Source: Nitzschia sp. DOCU1 (lineage: Eukaryota > Bacillariophyta > Bacillariophyceae > Bacillariales > Bacillariaceae). From it: DNA of 64,000 nucleotides. The notes beneath the pieces were generated by a model. The model worked only from the letters and a program-made list of their open reading frames with translations. It ran no database searches and was not told where the DNA came from. This document shows, in pieces, positions 11,545 through 23,156 of the stretch. A program made the position numbers and the translations under genes. Each line of letters starts with the position of its first letter. Position 1 is the first letter of the stretch. The stretch lies in NCBI GenBank assembly GCA_951394045.1, contig OX595987.1:682001-746000 (forward strand), given 5' to 3'.

Positions 11545-12594
11545 AAGTTCGGGGAAAGTTCGGTTGATTGTCAACAAATTAGTTCTACTTTGTTGGCTGG
11601 ATCTATTGTTGGAAAGTTGAGTTCTCTCTTTGTTTTGCAGGTTGGTTGTGGTGTGGGTAGGGGTCTGATTGTGTGTATTCGGTGTTGGTGTCGTGGTGGT
11701 AAGTGCAGATTGTCTGGTGTCGTTTGGTCGTATTTTCATCCCTCCCACAGTGATACTTATACCCCTGTTCTTTCCTTGTTTGCAGGCGTCTGGCGTTGTT
11801 CTACAACGAAACCAACTTTTTCCAGAGCAACTATCCTGATCCCTGATCTCGACCCGATCCCAATTCTCCACGCACACAAACAGCCTGATCAATGCAACCG
11901 GTTTGTGGTTCCGGTTTTAAAACGTCCTCCACTCGCGTACGTGTGTCTCGTCGCCGAGAGTTTAAGTGTAACCTGTGCTGGTGCGTGGAGTATTGGAATC
12001 GGCTGTACGCCGTCGAGTGAAGGGGATTGTTGTCTCTACTAGGCGGATCTCCCTCCCTCCCGTATGTGAGTAGAGGGAGCTCTCCTCCGGGCAGAGCAGC
12101 TGTGGCCTACCCCATCCATATCGAACAGCTTTGACGTAGCGGTGGGGCTCAGTAATTTGTTGCGTGAACGAATTCAGCCAATCGGTTCGATGAATTTAGA
12201 TAATCTAGTAGAATTGATCCAAAACGGTGCGTTCTTTATGTTACTATCCATCTCCATGGCTCACAAAACTGCTCGTAGAATCCATTTGCAAATGGTCTGC
12301 AGTCGGAAAAATGGCACTATCCCAGCTTTGTCGTTTTCACTGACGAACATAACTCACCAGTAGGCATTCTCAATAGCCGGAATTCGCAGCGACGTGGTGA
12401 ATTATTTGCCTTATCACTAAAGCGAGGGTTTCCCATGGACTCAGTTCAACGGCAGACTTGTGTGTTTTCTCTGCCAACGCCAGTGGATCATTCCTGAAAA
12501 GAGCAGCTCCGCGATTTACCGCTAAAGCTTCCCTCCAGAAAGAGTGACTTCCCAGACGCAAGTATTCGACTGCAATCGTCTCCAATCGTAGACG

Positions 12595-15500
12595 TTATGC
12601 CTCGGTGGCACCAAGATGGAAGTTTGTAAGCGGCGCAACCATATTCGCCGCTATAGATTCAATCACCCAAGAATCGTAGACGATTGAAACTCTATTTCGC
12701 TCTGAAGATCGCGGAGCTGCTGGAATGATCCCATCGTTTTCTAGCTTCGGGGCAATTTGGCGCTCAAAATCTTCATCGTCGATCTCCTCGGGTACCAATA
12801 CCACAAGCTTATCCTGTTCATCAGCATATTTTGCTTCAAGTGCTGACGCCACGATTGTTGCTCCCGAGGCCTGACAGAGAGCAAGCATCTGGAGTCACGA
12901 CAGAGCGGCACGAGCAATGAATCAGTCATCACTCACCACAAGCCACTATTGGTCTCTGCAAGCATTCTATTTGGTACTTACTTCGCTCCTGGAAAGGCAG
13001 CCAAAATCCAAACATAAATTCCGTGGTCCCACCCCAGCTGCACATATTGAGATCTTTCCGTAATCAAACGCGGGCGCCGACTCGATGACAGGCCGACAAA
13101 GTTCGTCAGGAATGATAACGATCGAGTATCCGGCAAGAAGTTTGGTACTTTCTGCCCGCGGAGTAGTTGGATACATCCTGCTATTTCCCCACCACGGGGC
13201 ATCATGGAGCCACGGCCTGATGGTTCCTGACTGCGTCAATGCGTCCATGGTCTGATCGTACAGTACGGAATCACCCCAAATCGGAGCCCTATTTTGTCCA
13301 CCACCGAGAGACTGGGAATTGGCGCGGGCATACAAGTACCGAAAGGTCCTGGCGCAGACTTGAATTGGTTGCTTGTTGAATGGATCTTGGCGCAACTGAC
13401 AAAGAAACCCAACGTTTGCAGCTTCTTCATTCCTGGGACTAGTACCGTCCGCTTTGTCACCATCCATCGCAGGCTCATTGCTATCCATCTTCTCCTCGTG
13501 TGCGATAGGCGACCGTTTGGTCGATACCAGCGGTGTGATAAAGGATGTGTTGCCACTCGCAGGCAATCGAGCTTCAACGCAGCCCTCATCGCGATCCATG
13601 GAAGGCTTCCTTCGTGTTAGAGCAGACGCCGGAGTCACGACACTGAGGAAGTTTGTCGAGGATCCCTTGTTGCGCACCATGGCACTGAGAGATTCTGTCA
13701 GGGGACTCAAGTCTCGAAATCGTTCCGATGACTCCTCCCCCGGACTTAACTCCTGACTACCGTCCAGAGACTTTTGGGGTGTGGGCTGACTTTGATTAGA
13801 GTGCGCCTGTTCATTGCATTGCGTTGATGTCATGCCGGGGCTATCCAGGACTTCCAATGGACCGCCCCTGTCTGCTCTGTCGGATGGCGAACTTTGAGCT
13901 TGATGACCCCCAGTCTCCAGTAGAAGCTGATCGTCAGTATCAACGTGCGACGACTGAAGTGTCTTGGGAGGCCCCGGACAAATCCGTTCAAAGTCTGTCT
14001 TTCCAGGCAACAACGCGGAGACGCCTATCGAACCCTGAGTTTCCTTCACGCTGGAACCGGCATTGGCATGCTCGACTTCGCTCCTTTCTGATTGAGAGGC
14101 GCAATTGTTGCTGTTACCGGAAATAGTTCCATTTTTGGGCGGCCCCGGGTAGATTGTATCAAAATCAGCCGTCTCTGGCAAGCCACAACTTTTGGCCGAC
14201 TCTTCCATGGTTGCAAAGTTGTGTTGTGACAAGTGGGGCTGACTTTTTGCACCATCGCCATCATCACGATTCATTACATCATCCGTGCCATGGACAGGAG
14301 TGTCGTTCTGCAACTGCGACTCGTCTGGCGACTGCTGCTGTTGTGATGGCGGCGTTGCCAGTTTTGGAGGTCCGGGGAAAAGCCTTTCAAAATCCGCCGT
14401 TTCGGGTAGCCCAACACTGCTGCTGAAAGAATGCGGCTCTTCTGATGACTGCAACTGCTGTGGTAGTGGCGGTGCAAGTTTGGGAGGTCCCGGGTAAAGT
14501 CTTTCAAAATCCGCCGTTTCGGGTAGACGTATACTACTGCTGAAAGAATCTTGTGTTGCATGATCCAAATGTTGCTGACTGCCGTTCCCATGTAAAGCTT
14601 GCAATGGTGGCCGTGATAGCGACTCTTGGGCTGAGAATCCTGGGACAATTTTGTCGACATTTGAAGTTTTCGTCGTCGGCGGCGTTTGTGAGTCGGTCGG
14701 GCTGGAACGGCGTCGACGGCGGGGGCGACGCCGTTCTGGGTGATTCTTAGCATCGACTGGGGTACCCGAGGACTGGCCGTGAAGAGTTTGTATTTGCTTA
14801 CGGTTGTCTGTAGCCAACGAGACGGCGGATCCTCGTTTGCTTAATGGCTTCGGTGTTGTAGCTGTGTTCGAGTGATCAGCAGTAATAGCACATAGGTTTG
14901 GAACGCGCTGTTTCAATGAACTTGTTCTGTCGGAGGCGCTGGGAGTTTTCGTTTCCTTATGCGATGAGCAAGGTAATGCGTCTTCTTGATCTGCTTTGTT
15001 TGCATCCTTCGCTTTGGAAGGACTTGTCGCCTGGAAGGATTCCTCCTCGCCATCCTCATATTCATCAACAAAGTCGAATAAGTCATGGCCATTGTCATTT
15101 TCAGTTCGAGCTTGTTTGGCCCCAGATTCTTGTTCTTCTAGTACCTCTTGATCATGGCATTGACTCTGAATCTTTCTCCATTCTCGTTTCGACCCACGAA
15201 AGGCCTCCCAGTCTCCCTGTTTGTTCCTTTGAAACCACGTGGTTGGTGGTGGGGCCGATGGAGGCACTTGCATTGCAAAATCGTCAGGTCCCAGAAATTC
15301 TGGATTCAACGAGTCATAGGTACGAGGACCAGGCAGTTCCCATGGCGAACGGTATTTGGTGGAGTTTGCTGGGGCGACCAGTACTACTGGTTCCGTCCAA
15401 GAAGAGGAACTAGATTCGTTCAATGCAGCAGCGGGAGCCACGTTTGCATTTTGGTGAATTGGAGTGGTCGCATCGTTTGTCGATGTCATCATTGTCGTTC

Positions 15501-16194
15501 CTAATGTACTGGTTGCCTTTATTGCATCGTCGTTTGTTGGGGACTTTTTCGACGACTTGAACTCCACATTTGGGTTTTCATTTTCATCCTTCGACTCCAA
15601 AAGTAGGCGGAAGATTGCCACCACTCGACCCGGATCGGCCGCCTCTGGGGCGTCCATGGCCATGGAAGGAGGATTCTCACGTGCAAAAATAGAGGTGCGA
15701 GGCGTCCCCTCTGGAAAACACCGGATACAAAGGGATTTAGCGCCAGGCTGCTGCTGCTGCTCTCGCGACGATGAGCAATCGTTGTTGTCGACTTGAACTT
15801 GCCAGAGCTGTGTGGTGGACTCGACAATGCAATGGCATTGATGACAAGTCAGCAAGTTTTGTTGCCACAATTCAATAAAGGCACGAAGCTTGGAAGTATC
15901 AACAGAATCTGGCAAAAGAGACATGCTTTGGAAGAATGAAGCATTGTGATGGTGCTGTTCCCTTTGTTGTCTATCCCCGCCGGCGGGCATTGCCTGCGTG
16001 TCATTTGTCCCATGGTGGTGGCAAAACTTCGCGCCAGAAAATGGAAGGCGACGGGGAGAAGAGGTCGTTCGAGTCAAAATGAGTGGAATCTGGAATCCAT
16101 CTTTGCGCGATGCACGCGCAAGAGGCAGTCTGCGATCGCAACCAAGTCGCAAGAGGCACAACAACAACACGCACGCCAAAACACTTTTTGACAT
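12595..16194 (-). CDS. BRCT-like protein with four LPETADFER-type repeats and a putative zinc-binding N-terminus
   Basis: Exon 1 runs 16194 to 12982 and exon 2 runs 12888 to 12595, joined in phase (about 1168 aa). The C-terminal 150-odd residues, spanning the intron, resemble a BRCT unit: LLAGYSIVIIPDELCRPV, then ATIVASALE, DKLVVLVPEE, and VSIVYDSWVIESI as the typical Trp-containing last helix. The middle is disordered and holds four copies of a motif close to LPETADFERLYPGPPK (about residues 556, 595, 671 and 727). Near residues 117-160 two Cys pairs (CHQC and CIRC) could bind zinc. The first residues look like a signal peptide, which does not suit a BRCT protein; Met69 (15990) or Met91 (15924) may be the true start, and that would also clear the neighbour's promoter. 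Likely a chromatin or DNA-damage scaffold, by inference. Confidence 0.65.
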
Positions 16195-16215
16195 ATTGTA
16201 GTTGTTTCATCCACC

Positions 16216-17318
16216 ATGGTGTTCATCATTCGGTCATTAACACCATGCACACGACGAGTGGCACGACGAGTGGCAGGGGCGGCAATTGCTCGTAGCTTTT
16301 GTAAGTTGTGTTTTGTCATGGGAGCAATGGTAGACTTGCATGACGCATCGATGCGAAGGAATCCTTGCGGTCGACGCCTTTTGGAATATGAAAATTATCC
16401 CCCAAAATTTCTTGGAATAGGAAAATCCTCCACCTTTCACTAGAGCAAGAAAATCTTCCGATGCGAGCGGATGCCAATGGCGCGTGATGCATGTCTATTA
16501 CTACTAGAAGTTAAGAGTACCCCGTTGTTTTATTATTTCCTCACAGCTTTCCACTCTTTATTATTGCTTCATCAGCGTCCGCTGCGCCTCAGTGGCAAGG
16601 AAGCTTGCCGGATTCCATCAAACGGGTCGGACAAGCGTCTGCCTTTCCTGACGAATATCCCGGCATGGTCTATGAATTCAATTGGTGTCTGAACGGAGAC
16701 GGGGTCACTCCCCTGAAACGAACTGCCTTTCGCATTAACAAGCCTCTGGATGTAAAAGTCGCTGGATTGACGCCCAACTCCAAGACCTCACTAAAGGTCA
16801 AAGCCAAGCAGATTCCAGAAGCTGGAACGGACGCCTTGACCTTTGAAACCTTTGATGCGGCGTGTCAAACCGTACGGGATAATCTTAGTTTGGCGGATGC
16901 CTTGTATTGTCCAGAAGGACATGCTCCGTCGACGACTACGGGAGTGCGGATTATTTCCAATTCGGCAAAGCTGGCACCAGATCTTTTGGCGTATCTAGAT
17001 CGTTGTCCCAAGCTATCACCTCCCCAGTCCATGCCAATTACCTGCTTTGTCTTGGAGGGAGCAAAGGAAGAGTTTTCGGGATTTTCCATTGAAGAAATTG
17101 AAGTACCCGTGGCACCCGAAGAAGGCGTGTCTGTTTTCGATTTGGGATACCAACCCAAGGAAGCCAAGTCGGTAGCTACAGTGGTGGTGGCGGGAGCAAA
17201 GCCTGATATTGGAATGGTTGTTGCCGGTATCGAAGCGAGTCAGAAAGCTCTGGCGCAAGATGAATTAGAGCGAGCCAAAAAGGCGGAAGAGGAGGCCAAG
17301 GCGGCCGCGTCTTCGTAA
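16216..17318 (+). CDS. Unknown protein with mitochondrial-type presequence
   Basis: Predicted exons 16216-16300 and 16576-17318 (275 aa). The main exon opens without an ATG at its natural left end. Joining it to an upstream exon that starts at caccATG gives an Arg-rich, acid-free N-terminus ending ARSFSSAAP, which looks like a mitochondrial presequence with an R-x-(F/S) cleavage context. The 275-nt intron has a GTAAGT donor and a pyrimidine-rich tract before CAG. The mature part begins DEYPGMVYEFNWCLNGDGVTP and ends in an Ala/Glu/Lys helix. I do not recognise the family. If exon 1 is wrong, the first in-frame ATG is at 16665. Confidence 0.6.
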
Positions 17319-17799
17319 AAGCACCATGTAGTAGCCATTTGTTATTTTTAGCGACGCACTATCAGCGTTGTTGCTCCTTTCTATGTAGCAAGGCTAGAAC
17401 TATTAGAGTCGCATCGAATTTGCTATACTCAAGGGATGAGTACAAATGCCGGGCCTCCTCCCCCCAGTCGAATATCCTGCACGGAGACGTCGATAGCTAT
17501 GAAGCTGCTCTTCCTCTCTGATCCAAGAGGAGCTATACCTACTACTAATAGCATCTTCGACCAAAGGGATCGACAGCCATTAGAGGTCCAGTGAGTCATT
17601 TAGGCGATCGACCAAAGCGACGAAAGAGAGAACCGTGTGTAGACTCACACGAAAATGATGCAGGCCCGCCCCACCGCATCATCGACGACACAACCACAGG
17701 TGTCATCATAGAAATCACGACACACATACTCCATCTCGTCAACAAGACGCCGCCGTTTCTTCCGAAGTAACAAGACTCTCGTGCGCTTCTTCAAGTGGA
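17319..17799. other. Intergenic, 480 bp
   Basis: 3' flank of the preceding gene and upstream region of the Kelch-BTB gene. Nothing else is seen apart from scattered TACTACTAATAG-type words near 17540. Confidence 0.6.
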
Positions 17800-19810
17800 A
17801 TGGAAAACAACTTTAACGACGACGAAGATCCTCCGACGATCGAGGATTTATCTGACAACGAAGCCGTTGCTGGTGCTGGAATCGCAGGGGCGTCGAGATC
17901 CTTGTACGCGTCCCTTCCGGACCCGGCGTTGCAGCCAGTTGGAAGAACGGTGATGGTTAATCACCAAGCGCAATTGAGGCAACAAGCTCACGCTCCAGTG
18001 GTGCTTCCTTCCCGAATGAATCTCAACGCTTCTTCTGGCCGAGCTGCTGGTGGTCCCAGGCTAGAGAATTTAAGCCTTTCGGTCGGGGTCTCGGACAATA
18101 ATAACAACCAGCAAATCCGCCGATCTTCCTCCTATTCTATACCTGAATACGGAATCATGGACAGTCCAAACTCAGGATCAAGTTCCAGCGGCTGGTCTGT
18201 GGTGGAAACCAATGGCGGCACCCCTCCTTCGGCGCGGTCTTTACATGCGGCTGCCATACTGAATGGGGTCATGTACGTCTTTGGTGGATATGATGGCGTG
18301 CAACGAGTCAATACGTTCCATGCATATAGTTTTGCTGAGAAACGATGGAGCCCAGTGCTTCCGGCTTCCAACACTTCTCACTGCCCCAGCCCAAGAGATC
18401 GTCATGTCGCATTTGCCTTTGGCAACTCGTTCTACGTCCATGGTGGATTCGACGGAACTTCTCGGGTTTCAGATTGTTGGGGGTTTGATTTTTCGAGCAT
18501 GACGTGGAGAGAAGTAGTGGTGTTGGCCGGAAGACCTCCATCTCCCCGTCATTCCCATGCTGCCGTAGTCCATCGGAATTCCGTGTACATCTTTGGTGGG
18601 TACGATGGATCGTACAAGTCAGATCTGCACGAATTTGATTTTACTCTGTCTCAATGGAGTGCTGTTCCAGCTGCGGGAAGACGCCCTCGTTCAAGATATC
18701 GGGCGACGGCCGTAGTGCACAAGAACATGATGATTCTATTTGGTGGCCACGATGGAACGAGACACTTGTGCGATGCCAATATTTTCGACTTTGACACGCG
18801 CACTTGGTCTGCATTGATTACCGAAGGACCAGCGCCAACCCCACGTGACTCCCACATTAGTGTGATACACTCGAATAGCATGTATGTCTTTGGAGGCTCG
18901 AGTGGCAGTGCCATGAATGACCTACATGAGTTGCAGCTGCCGCCACATCCCTCGGCGCCAGCCAAATGGTAAGTTTGTCGATTAGCTTGAGTAGCCTTCT
19001 GCAGCAATTGATTCGACGCTGATTCTTTGTATCTTTGCTCTATAGGAGACCCGTGAAGAAGGGCAATATGGATCAGCCAACGCGCCGTTTCTGTCACGTA
19101 GGCGTCGTGCACAATGAAGCACTATGGGTCTTTGGAGGCAAGTATGAGTCAAAAGTATGCGGGACGAGCTGGTTTTGCAACAATCTAACTCGGTACCTCA
19201 ATTCTGAACAGGCTACGATGGGACGGATCGATTGAATGATATGGTAAGATTCGACTTTGCCGTCTATGACATGAGTTTCGAGGTGCCACCGTCTACCCTC
19301 GTCGCAGAATTCCGGGCGATGGTCGACGAAGAAACGCTTTCCGATGTTACTTTCATTGTCGAGGGTACCCCCGTGTACGCCCACAAGCTCATGTTAATGC
19401 GATGCTCCTACTTTCGAGCTTTATTTTTGGGTGAGATGAAGGAGTCGAAAATGGCAACTATTCGGATCGAGCAGGTTTCGCACGCCATTTTCCTACAAGT
19501 TCTGGAATATTTGTACACTGATCAACTGCAAATACCATTCGAGAGCGCGATGGAACTGTTTGAAGCCGCGGATTTGTTTTGCATACCGAGACTGAAAACC
19601 ATGTGTGAAAAGCGAATGCTGCAGTCGATCAACGTGGACAATGCCGCCGGAATTTTCCATGCGGCTGACATGCACTCGGCACTTGCATTGAGGGGTAAGG
19701 CCAAGAAATTCATCTTGACCCATTTCGAAGCAGTATCAAAGACGCTATGCTTTGAAGAAATGGGACGAGGCAACATAGACCTGGTGTTTGAACTCCTGCA
19801 AAGCCGATAG
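17800..19810 (+). CDS. Kelch-BTB protein, LZTR1-like CUL3 adaptor
   Basis: Three exons, 17800-18968, 19046-19137 and 19212-19810, give about 619 aa. After a disordered, acidic N-terminus come about six Kelch repeats (from residue 130 to about 450), recognisable by recurring YVFGGYDG, YVHGGFDG, YIFGGYDG and ILFGGHDG blades. A BTB fold follows (LSDVTFIVEGTPVYAHKL, then YLYTDQL and ADLFCIPRLKTMCE, about 465-560), with a BACK-like end. This order, Kelch first and BTB last, is that of LZTR1-type substrate adaptors for CUL3 ubiquitin ligases. The second intron appears to start with GC rather than GT: only the GCAAGT donor at 19138 keeps the FGG-YDG blade intact. Substrate unknown. Confidence 0.9.
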
Positions 19811-20001
19811 CTGTTTATGTCGTGTGGGAGGCTTGATGCATACATTATGACAGATACAGTCACGCTAATCTCTGCATGATAGTTGTGATTTATATTAGAA
19901 TTTTAGTAGGAACGCCTCGCAGCACTCGGCTACCTAGTTCATTTCGAGTTTATTGTAATGTCGACGGCATGTCATACTTCGATGTAGAGCCAATCATCGG
20001 C

Positions 20002-20547
20002 TCAGTCATCATCGTCCTCCAAATCCATACCCTTTTGGATTGCCCAGTCTGCAAACTCGTCAAAAAGTACCTGTCCCCCTCCATTGGAGTCAATTTCAGA
20101 AAATGTAGCGTCAGGGTCGTCGATCTTGACTCCCCAGGCTTCAATCTTTGGAATTGCGGCCTTAAATTCGTCGAGACTCATTCGGTGGTCTCCACCATCG
20201 ATCTCGTCAAACATTTGCCAGACTTCAAAATACTGCCTGAGGTACACGAGAAGAAGGCGAAACTCGACTGCCTCGACGTAGTCGGGACCGCGATCGTGTG
20301 TTTTTGCCTTTCCATCATTTGCTTTCTTAGCCGCTTGAAAGGCCCGCATGATTACTTTCTTGCACTCGAAAATGTCGTAAAGTCCAAGCACGTCTCGGCA
20401 CCCTTTGTCGACTTCCGCGAGCGAAAGATATCCATTGCCATTCGGATCAAATTGACCAAAGATCTCTGCTCGTTTTGCCTTCTGCTCCGCAGTCTTTTCC
20501 GTCGGGAGCTTCTCCCGGATTGCCGCCCAGTCGATTGTCTTTGTCAT
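20002..20547 (-). CDS. EF-hand calcium-binding protein, calflagin/FCaBP-like
   Basis: 181 aa in one exon. Two loops look canonical for calcium: DPNGNGYLSLAE (about residue 34) and DSNGGGQVLFDE (about 152). A third, DEIDGGDHRMSLDE, is less regular. The overall arrangement, including LPTEKTAEQK near the start, EFRLLLVYLRQYFEVWQMFDEID in the middle and PKIEAWGVKIDD before the last loop, follows the trypanosomatid flagellar calcium-binding proteins (calflagins). Those carry an N-terminal MGC acylation signal; here the start is MTKTIDW, so N-myristoylation is not expected. Similar proteins occur in other protists, so the flagellar name need not describe the function. It is convergent with the Kelch-BTB gene. 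Confidence 0.82.
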   Translation of the reverse strand: MTKTIDWAAIREKLPTEKTAEQKAKRAEIFGQFDPNGNGYLSLAEVDKGCRDVLGLYDIFECKKVIMRAFQAAKKANDGKAKTHDRGPDYVEAVEFRLLLVYLRQYFEVWQMFDEIDGGDHRMSLDEFKAAIPKIEAWGVKIDDPDATFSEIDSNGGGQVLFDEFADWAIQKGMDLEDDDD

Positions 20548-21058
20548 GATCTGTTGGAAATGGGATTACCACTAACTCTATGGGCAACTACCAAACAAGA
20601 AATTGGGTGTCCGGATTCGGAACTGAAAGATGCGATAAAACAAGATCCAAGATCGCGTGCGGGACCGACAGGCACACAAGAACAGATCCGGGAATGACTC
20701 ATGACCCCCGAACCTCGAGCTTTTCGACGCGTGGAGGAAATCAATGATGACGTGGTTTGACTGCTTCGACCACTTTGCTTGGCGATTCATTCCAACTTTC
20801 CACGTGTTTTCCCAACGGCACGAGATTCTCGCGGGCACCATCCAACCGAAGATCGACGAGAGCCATCATCATCGCAAACATCAATCGAAGGGGCAAGCGT
20901 TGTGCGAAGCCTGTAGAGACTTTCTACGACTGTTTCAATCAGAAGAGCCATCTCCATTGAACAAGATCGATACGAAGCCTTGAACAAGCAAAGCAGTTGC
21001 TTAGTCACGAACGTAGCGGAAAGTACTTTCCCTGAGTTGATACAACCTTTCGTCAGTC
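20548..21058. other. Divergent intergenic region, 510 bp
   Basis: Lies between two genes that start in opposite directions, so it probably holds both promoters. No other element is seen. Confidence 0.55.
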
Positions 21059-23156
21059 ATGAAGTTTCATTCCAAGGCGCTCGCAGTTTTCTTGGCCGCG
21101 GCCGCATCGCGGGCGTTGGCAACTAGCACGGGGGCTGGACCCGGTGCCTATGCGGCATACAGTGGTGGATACTACCAGCAACAACAATATCAGGAGCAGC
21201 AGCCCCAACAAAATGTGTATGGCCATCAGAATTTAGTCGAAGAGGCGACGCAGTCGGGCGTGCAGGAAGAGGACGAGAAACCTCCTCTCCCCCCTGGTTG
21301 GACTGAACATTTCGATCCAAACTCGGGACAATATTACTACTATAACTCGGTCGATGGAACGACTACTTGGGATCGACCCGAATTAGAGGAACCAGTTGAA
21401 GAGCAAGTTCCTCAGCCCCCTGAACCTCCCTCTGAGCAGGAACCCGAGCCGGAGCCACAAGAGGAACCAATGTCCTCGGAGCCTGATCAGTATGCTTCCC
21501 AGAGAGATTATGGAATGCCGCAAGAAAACCAAAAACAGGAAGCACCAGTGGTAGAGCCGTCGGAGCCACAACAGCGAACAGCTTGGGGAGATCAGGACCA
21601 GTATCAGCCGAAACCCTGGGAAACCCAAGGCAATAGGCCTTCCCAAGGAATGGACCAGGGCCCTGGGCCCAAGCGGGACGATCCAGCGCCCCAATCCGAC
21701 CCGCAGAGATGGGGAGTACCGGCCTCTCAACCTGACAAGCCAGAACAACCACAAGCATGGGGAAGGCCTCCGTCATCGGAACAACCACAACAGCCACAGC
21801 CGCACCCGCAGCAACCACCGAGAGGATGGGGCATGCAAGTGCCGGAGGAGCCGCCAAAACAGGCATGGGGTGTTCCTCAAGAGAAGCAAGAGCCTCCCAA
21901 ATCTAGTCCGCCGCCGCAGCAACAACAGCAGACACCACCGGCTGGACAATGGAACCGTCCAGATCAGTCGGCATTATCCAGGCCTCCTCCAATCGCCCAA
22001 CAACCTCCGGCTCAGCAGCAGCAACAACAAGCCCCTCCGAAGCAGGAACCGGCGCCAATCCTTGGAAGCCCCCCTCAACGTTCAGAGACAGGACATCAGC
22101 AACCCCCTCGGCAACAGCCACCGCCGACCCAACAGCAACAGACTCCGTACGGTCAATACCCAGGGCAGTATGGTCAGCCTCCTCCCCGATATGGGCAGCA
22201 AGGTCCCTATGGTCAGTACGGACAAGCTCCTGCAGGATATGGGCAATACGGAGGTCAGCAAGGCTACCGACCCCCACCTCAACAGCAGCAACAACAACAA
22301 CAACCAAGTACAGGGGCCCTGATTACTAAGGGTGTCGAAGAAGGAACCAGCGCGGTCAAGGAAGCGCTTGGCTCGACTTGGCAAAGCTTGGTCGGATTTG
22401 GAAGTAAAACGCGTGAATTGACGGAGCAAGTTCGAGATCAAGTTGTCACGAGTGCTGCCGCAGCAGGTCAAACCATCACTGCACAAAGTACCAGTAAGTT
22501 GATCCCATTTGAGCTCCTTCGTCGAGTACTTCTGCATGTACTAACATCAATGTTTTGCATTAGGTTTCTGGGGAAGAGCGAAGTCGGCCGTCGGAAGCGT
22601 CTTTGAAGGTAATCCGGAGCCACAGCAGCAGCAATATTCATTGAGTGGAACGCATAGTTCGCAAACCCAACCTGGTACCCAACAAGGACCGCCAGGGTAT
22701 CCCCAACAGCCTCCCGGCTACCCCCCACAGCAACTAGGCGGAAGATATGGTCCGGCAGCTGGTCAGCAGCAACACCCACCACCACGACAGGGAGGGGGGC
22801 CACCACAACAGCAACAGCCACCCAATCAATATGGTGGAGGTGGTCGGCCCATGCAACCATGGGGCGATGCACCCTATCCGCACACTTCACAGGGTCAACC
22901 GCCGCAACAGCGTCCTCCTATGCAGTCGCAGTATGGAAATTATCCACCACCCCAACAGCAACGGCCAGGACCTGGTGGTACCTATCCGCCTCGTCCTGGT
23001 GGTGTCCAAGGCGGCCCTCCACCTGGACGTAATCCTTATGGACCCCCACAAGGAGGCGGCCCACCGCCGCAGCACCAAGGTGGCCCTCCACCAGCACAAC
23101 AGCAACGAACTCGACCAGATCCGTGGAGCCACCCCGGTCTCTCCGGTGACTTGTAA
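21059..23156 (+). CDS. Pro/Gln-rich protein with signal peptide and one WW domain
   Basis: Exons 21059-22493 and 22564-23156 give about 675 aa. The N-terminus (MKFHSKALAVFLAAAASRALA) is a good signal peptide. A WW domain follows at about residues 75-108 (LPPGWTEHFDPNSGQ...YYNSVDGTTTWDRPE), with both tryptophans and the terminal proline. The rest is disordered Pro/Gln/Gly-rich sequence with PPQ, QGPYGQY and PGYPPQQ runs. One island of about 75 residues around the intron is predicted helical and amphipathic (TKGVEEGTSAVKEALGSTWQSLVGFG). WW domains normally bind proline motifs in cytosol or nucleus, so a leader peptide is unexpected. The low-complexity tail could form an extracellular or silica-associated matrix, but that is speculation. 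Confidence 0.82.

Larger units (their letters stand above)
10410..12594. other. Gene-poor 2.2 kb with duplicated hairpin elements and serial splice-acceptor-like sites
   Basis: No protein gene is supported; an open frame at 11431-12042 lacks family features. The stretch holds the two-hairpin elements at 11314-11364 and 11464-11544, a poly-A tract at 11121-11132, and four pyrimidine-rich tracts ending in CAG (near 11275, 11413, 11640 and 11786). A GTAAGT donor-like site is at 11699. A GAGGGAG/CTCCCTC inverted repeat lies near 12048-12082. A spliced non-coding transcript is possible. Confidence 0.45.

Noticed and set aside
11431..12042. Forward open frame of 203 codons across hairpin copy 2
   Set aside because: Changes between the two element copies hit first and second codon positions and the frame has no family features, so a structured element explains the data better.
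19876..20697. Forward open frame of 273 codons
   Set aside because: It lies antisense to the EF-hand gene and has no domain of its own; the reverse-strand protein is clearly the real one.
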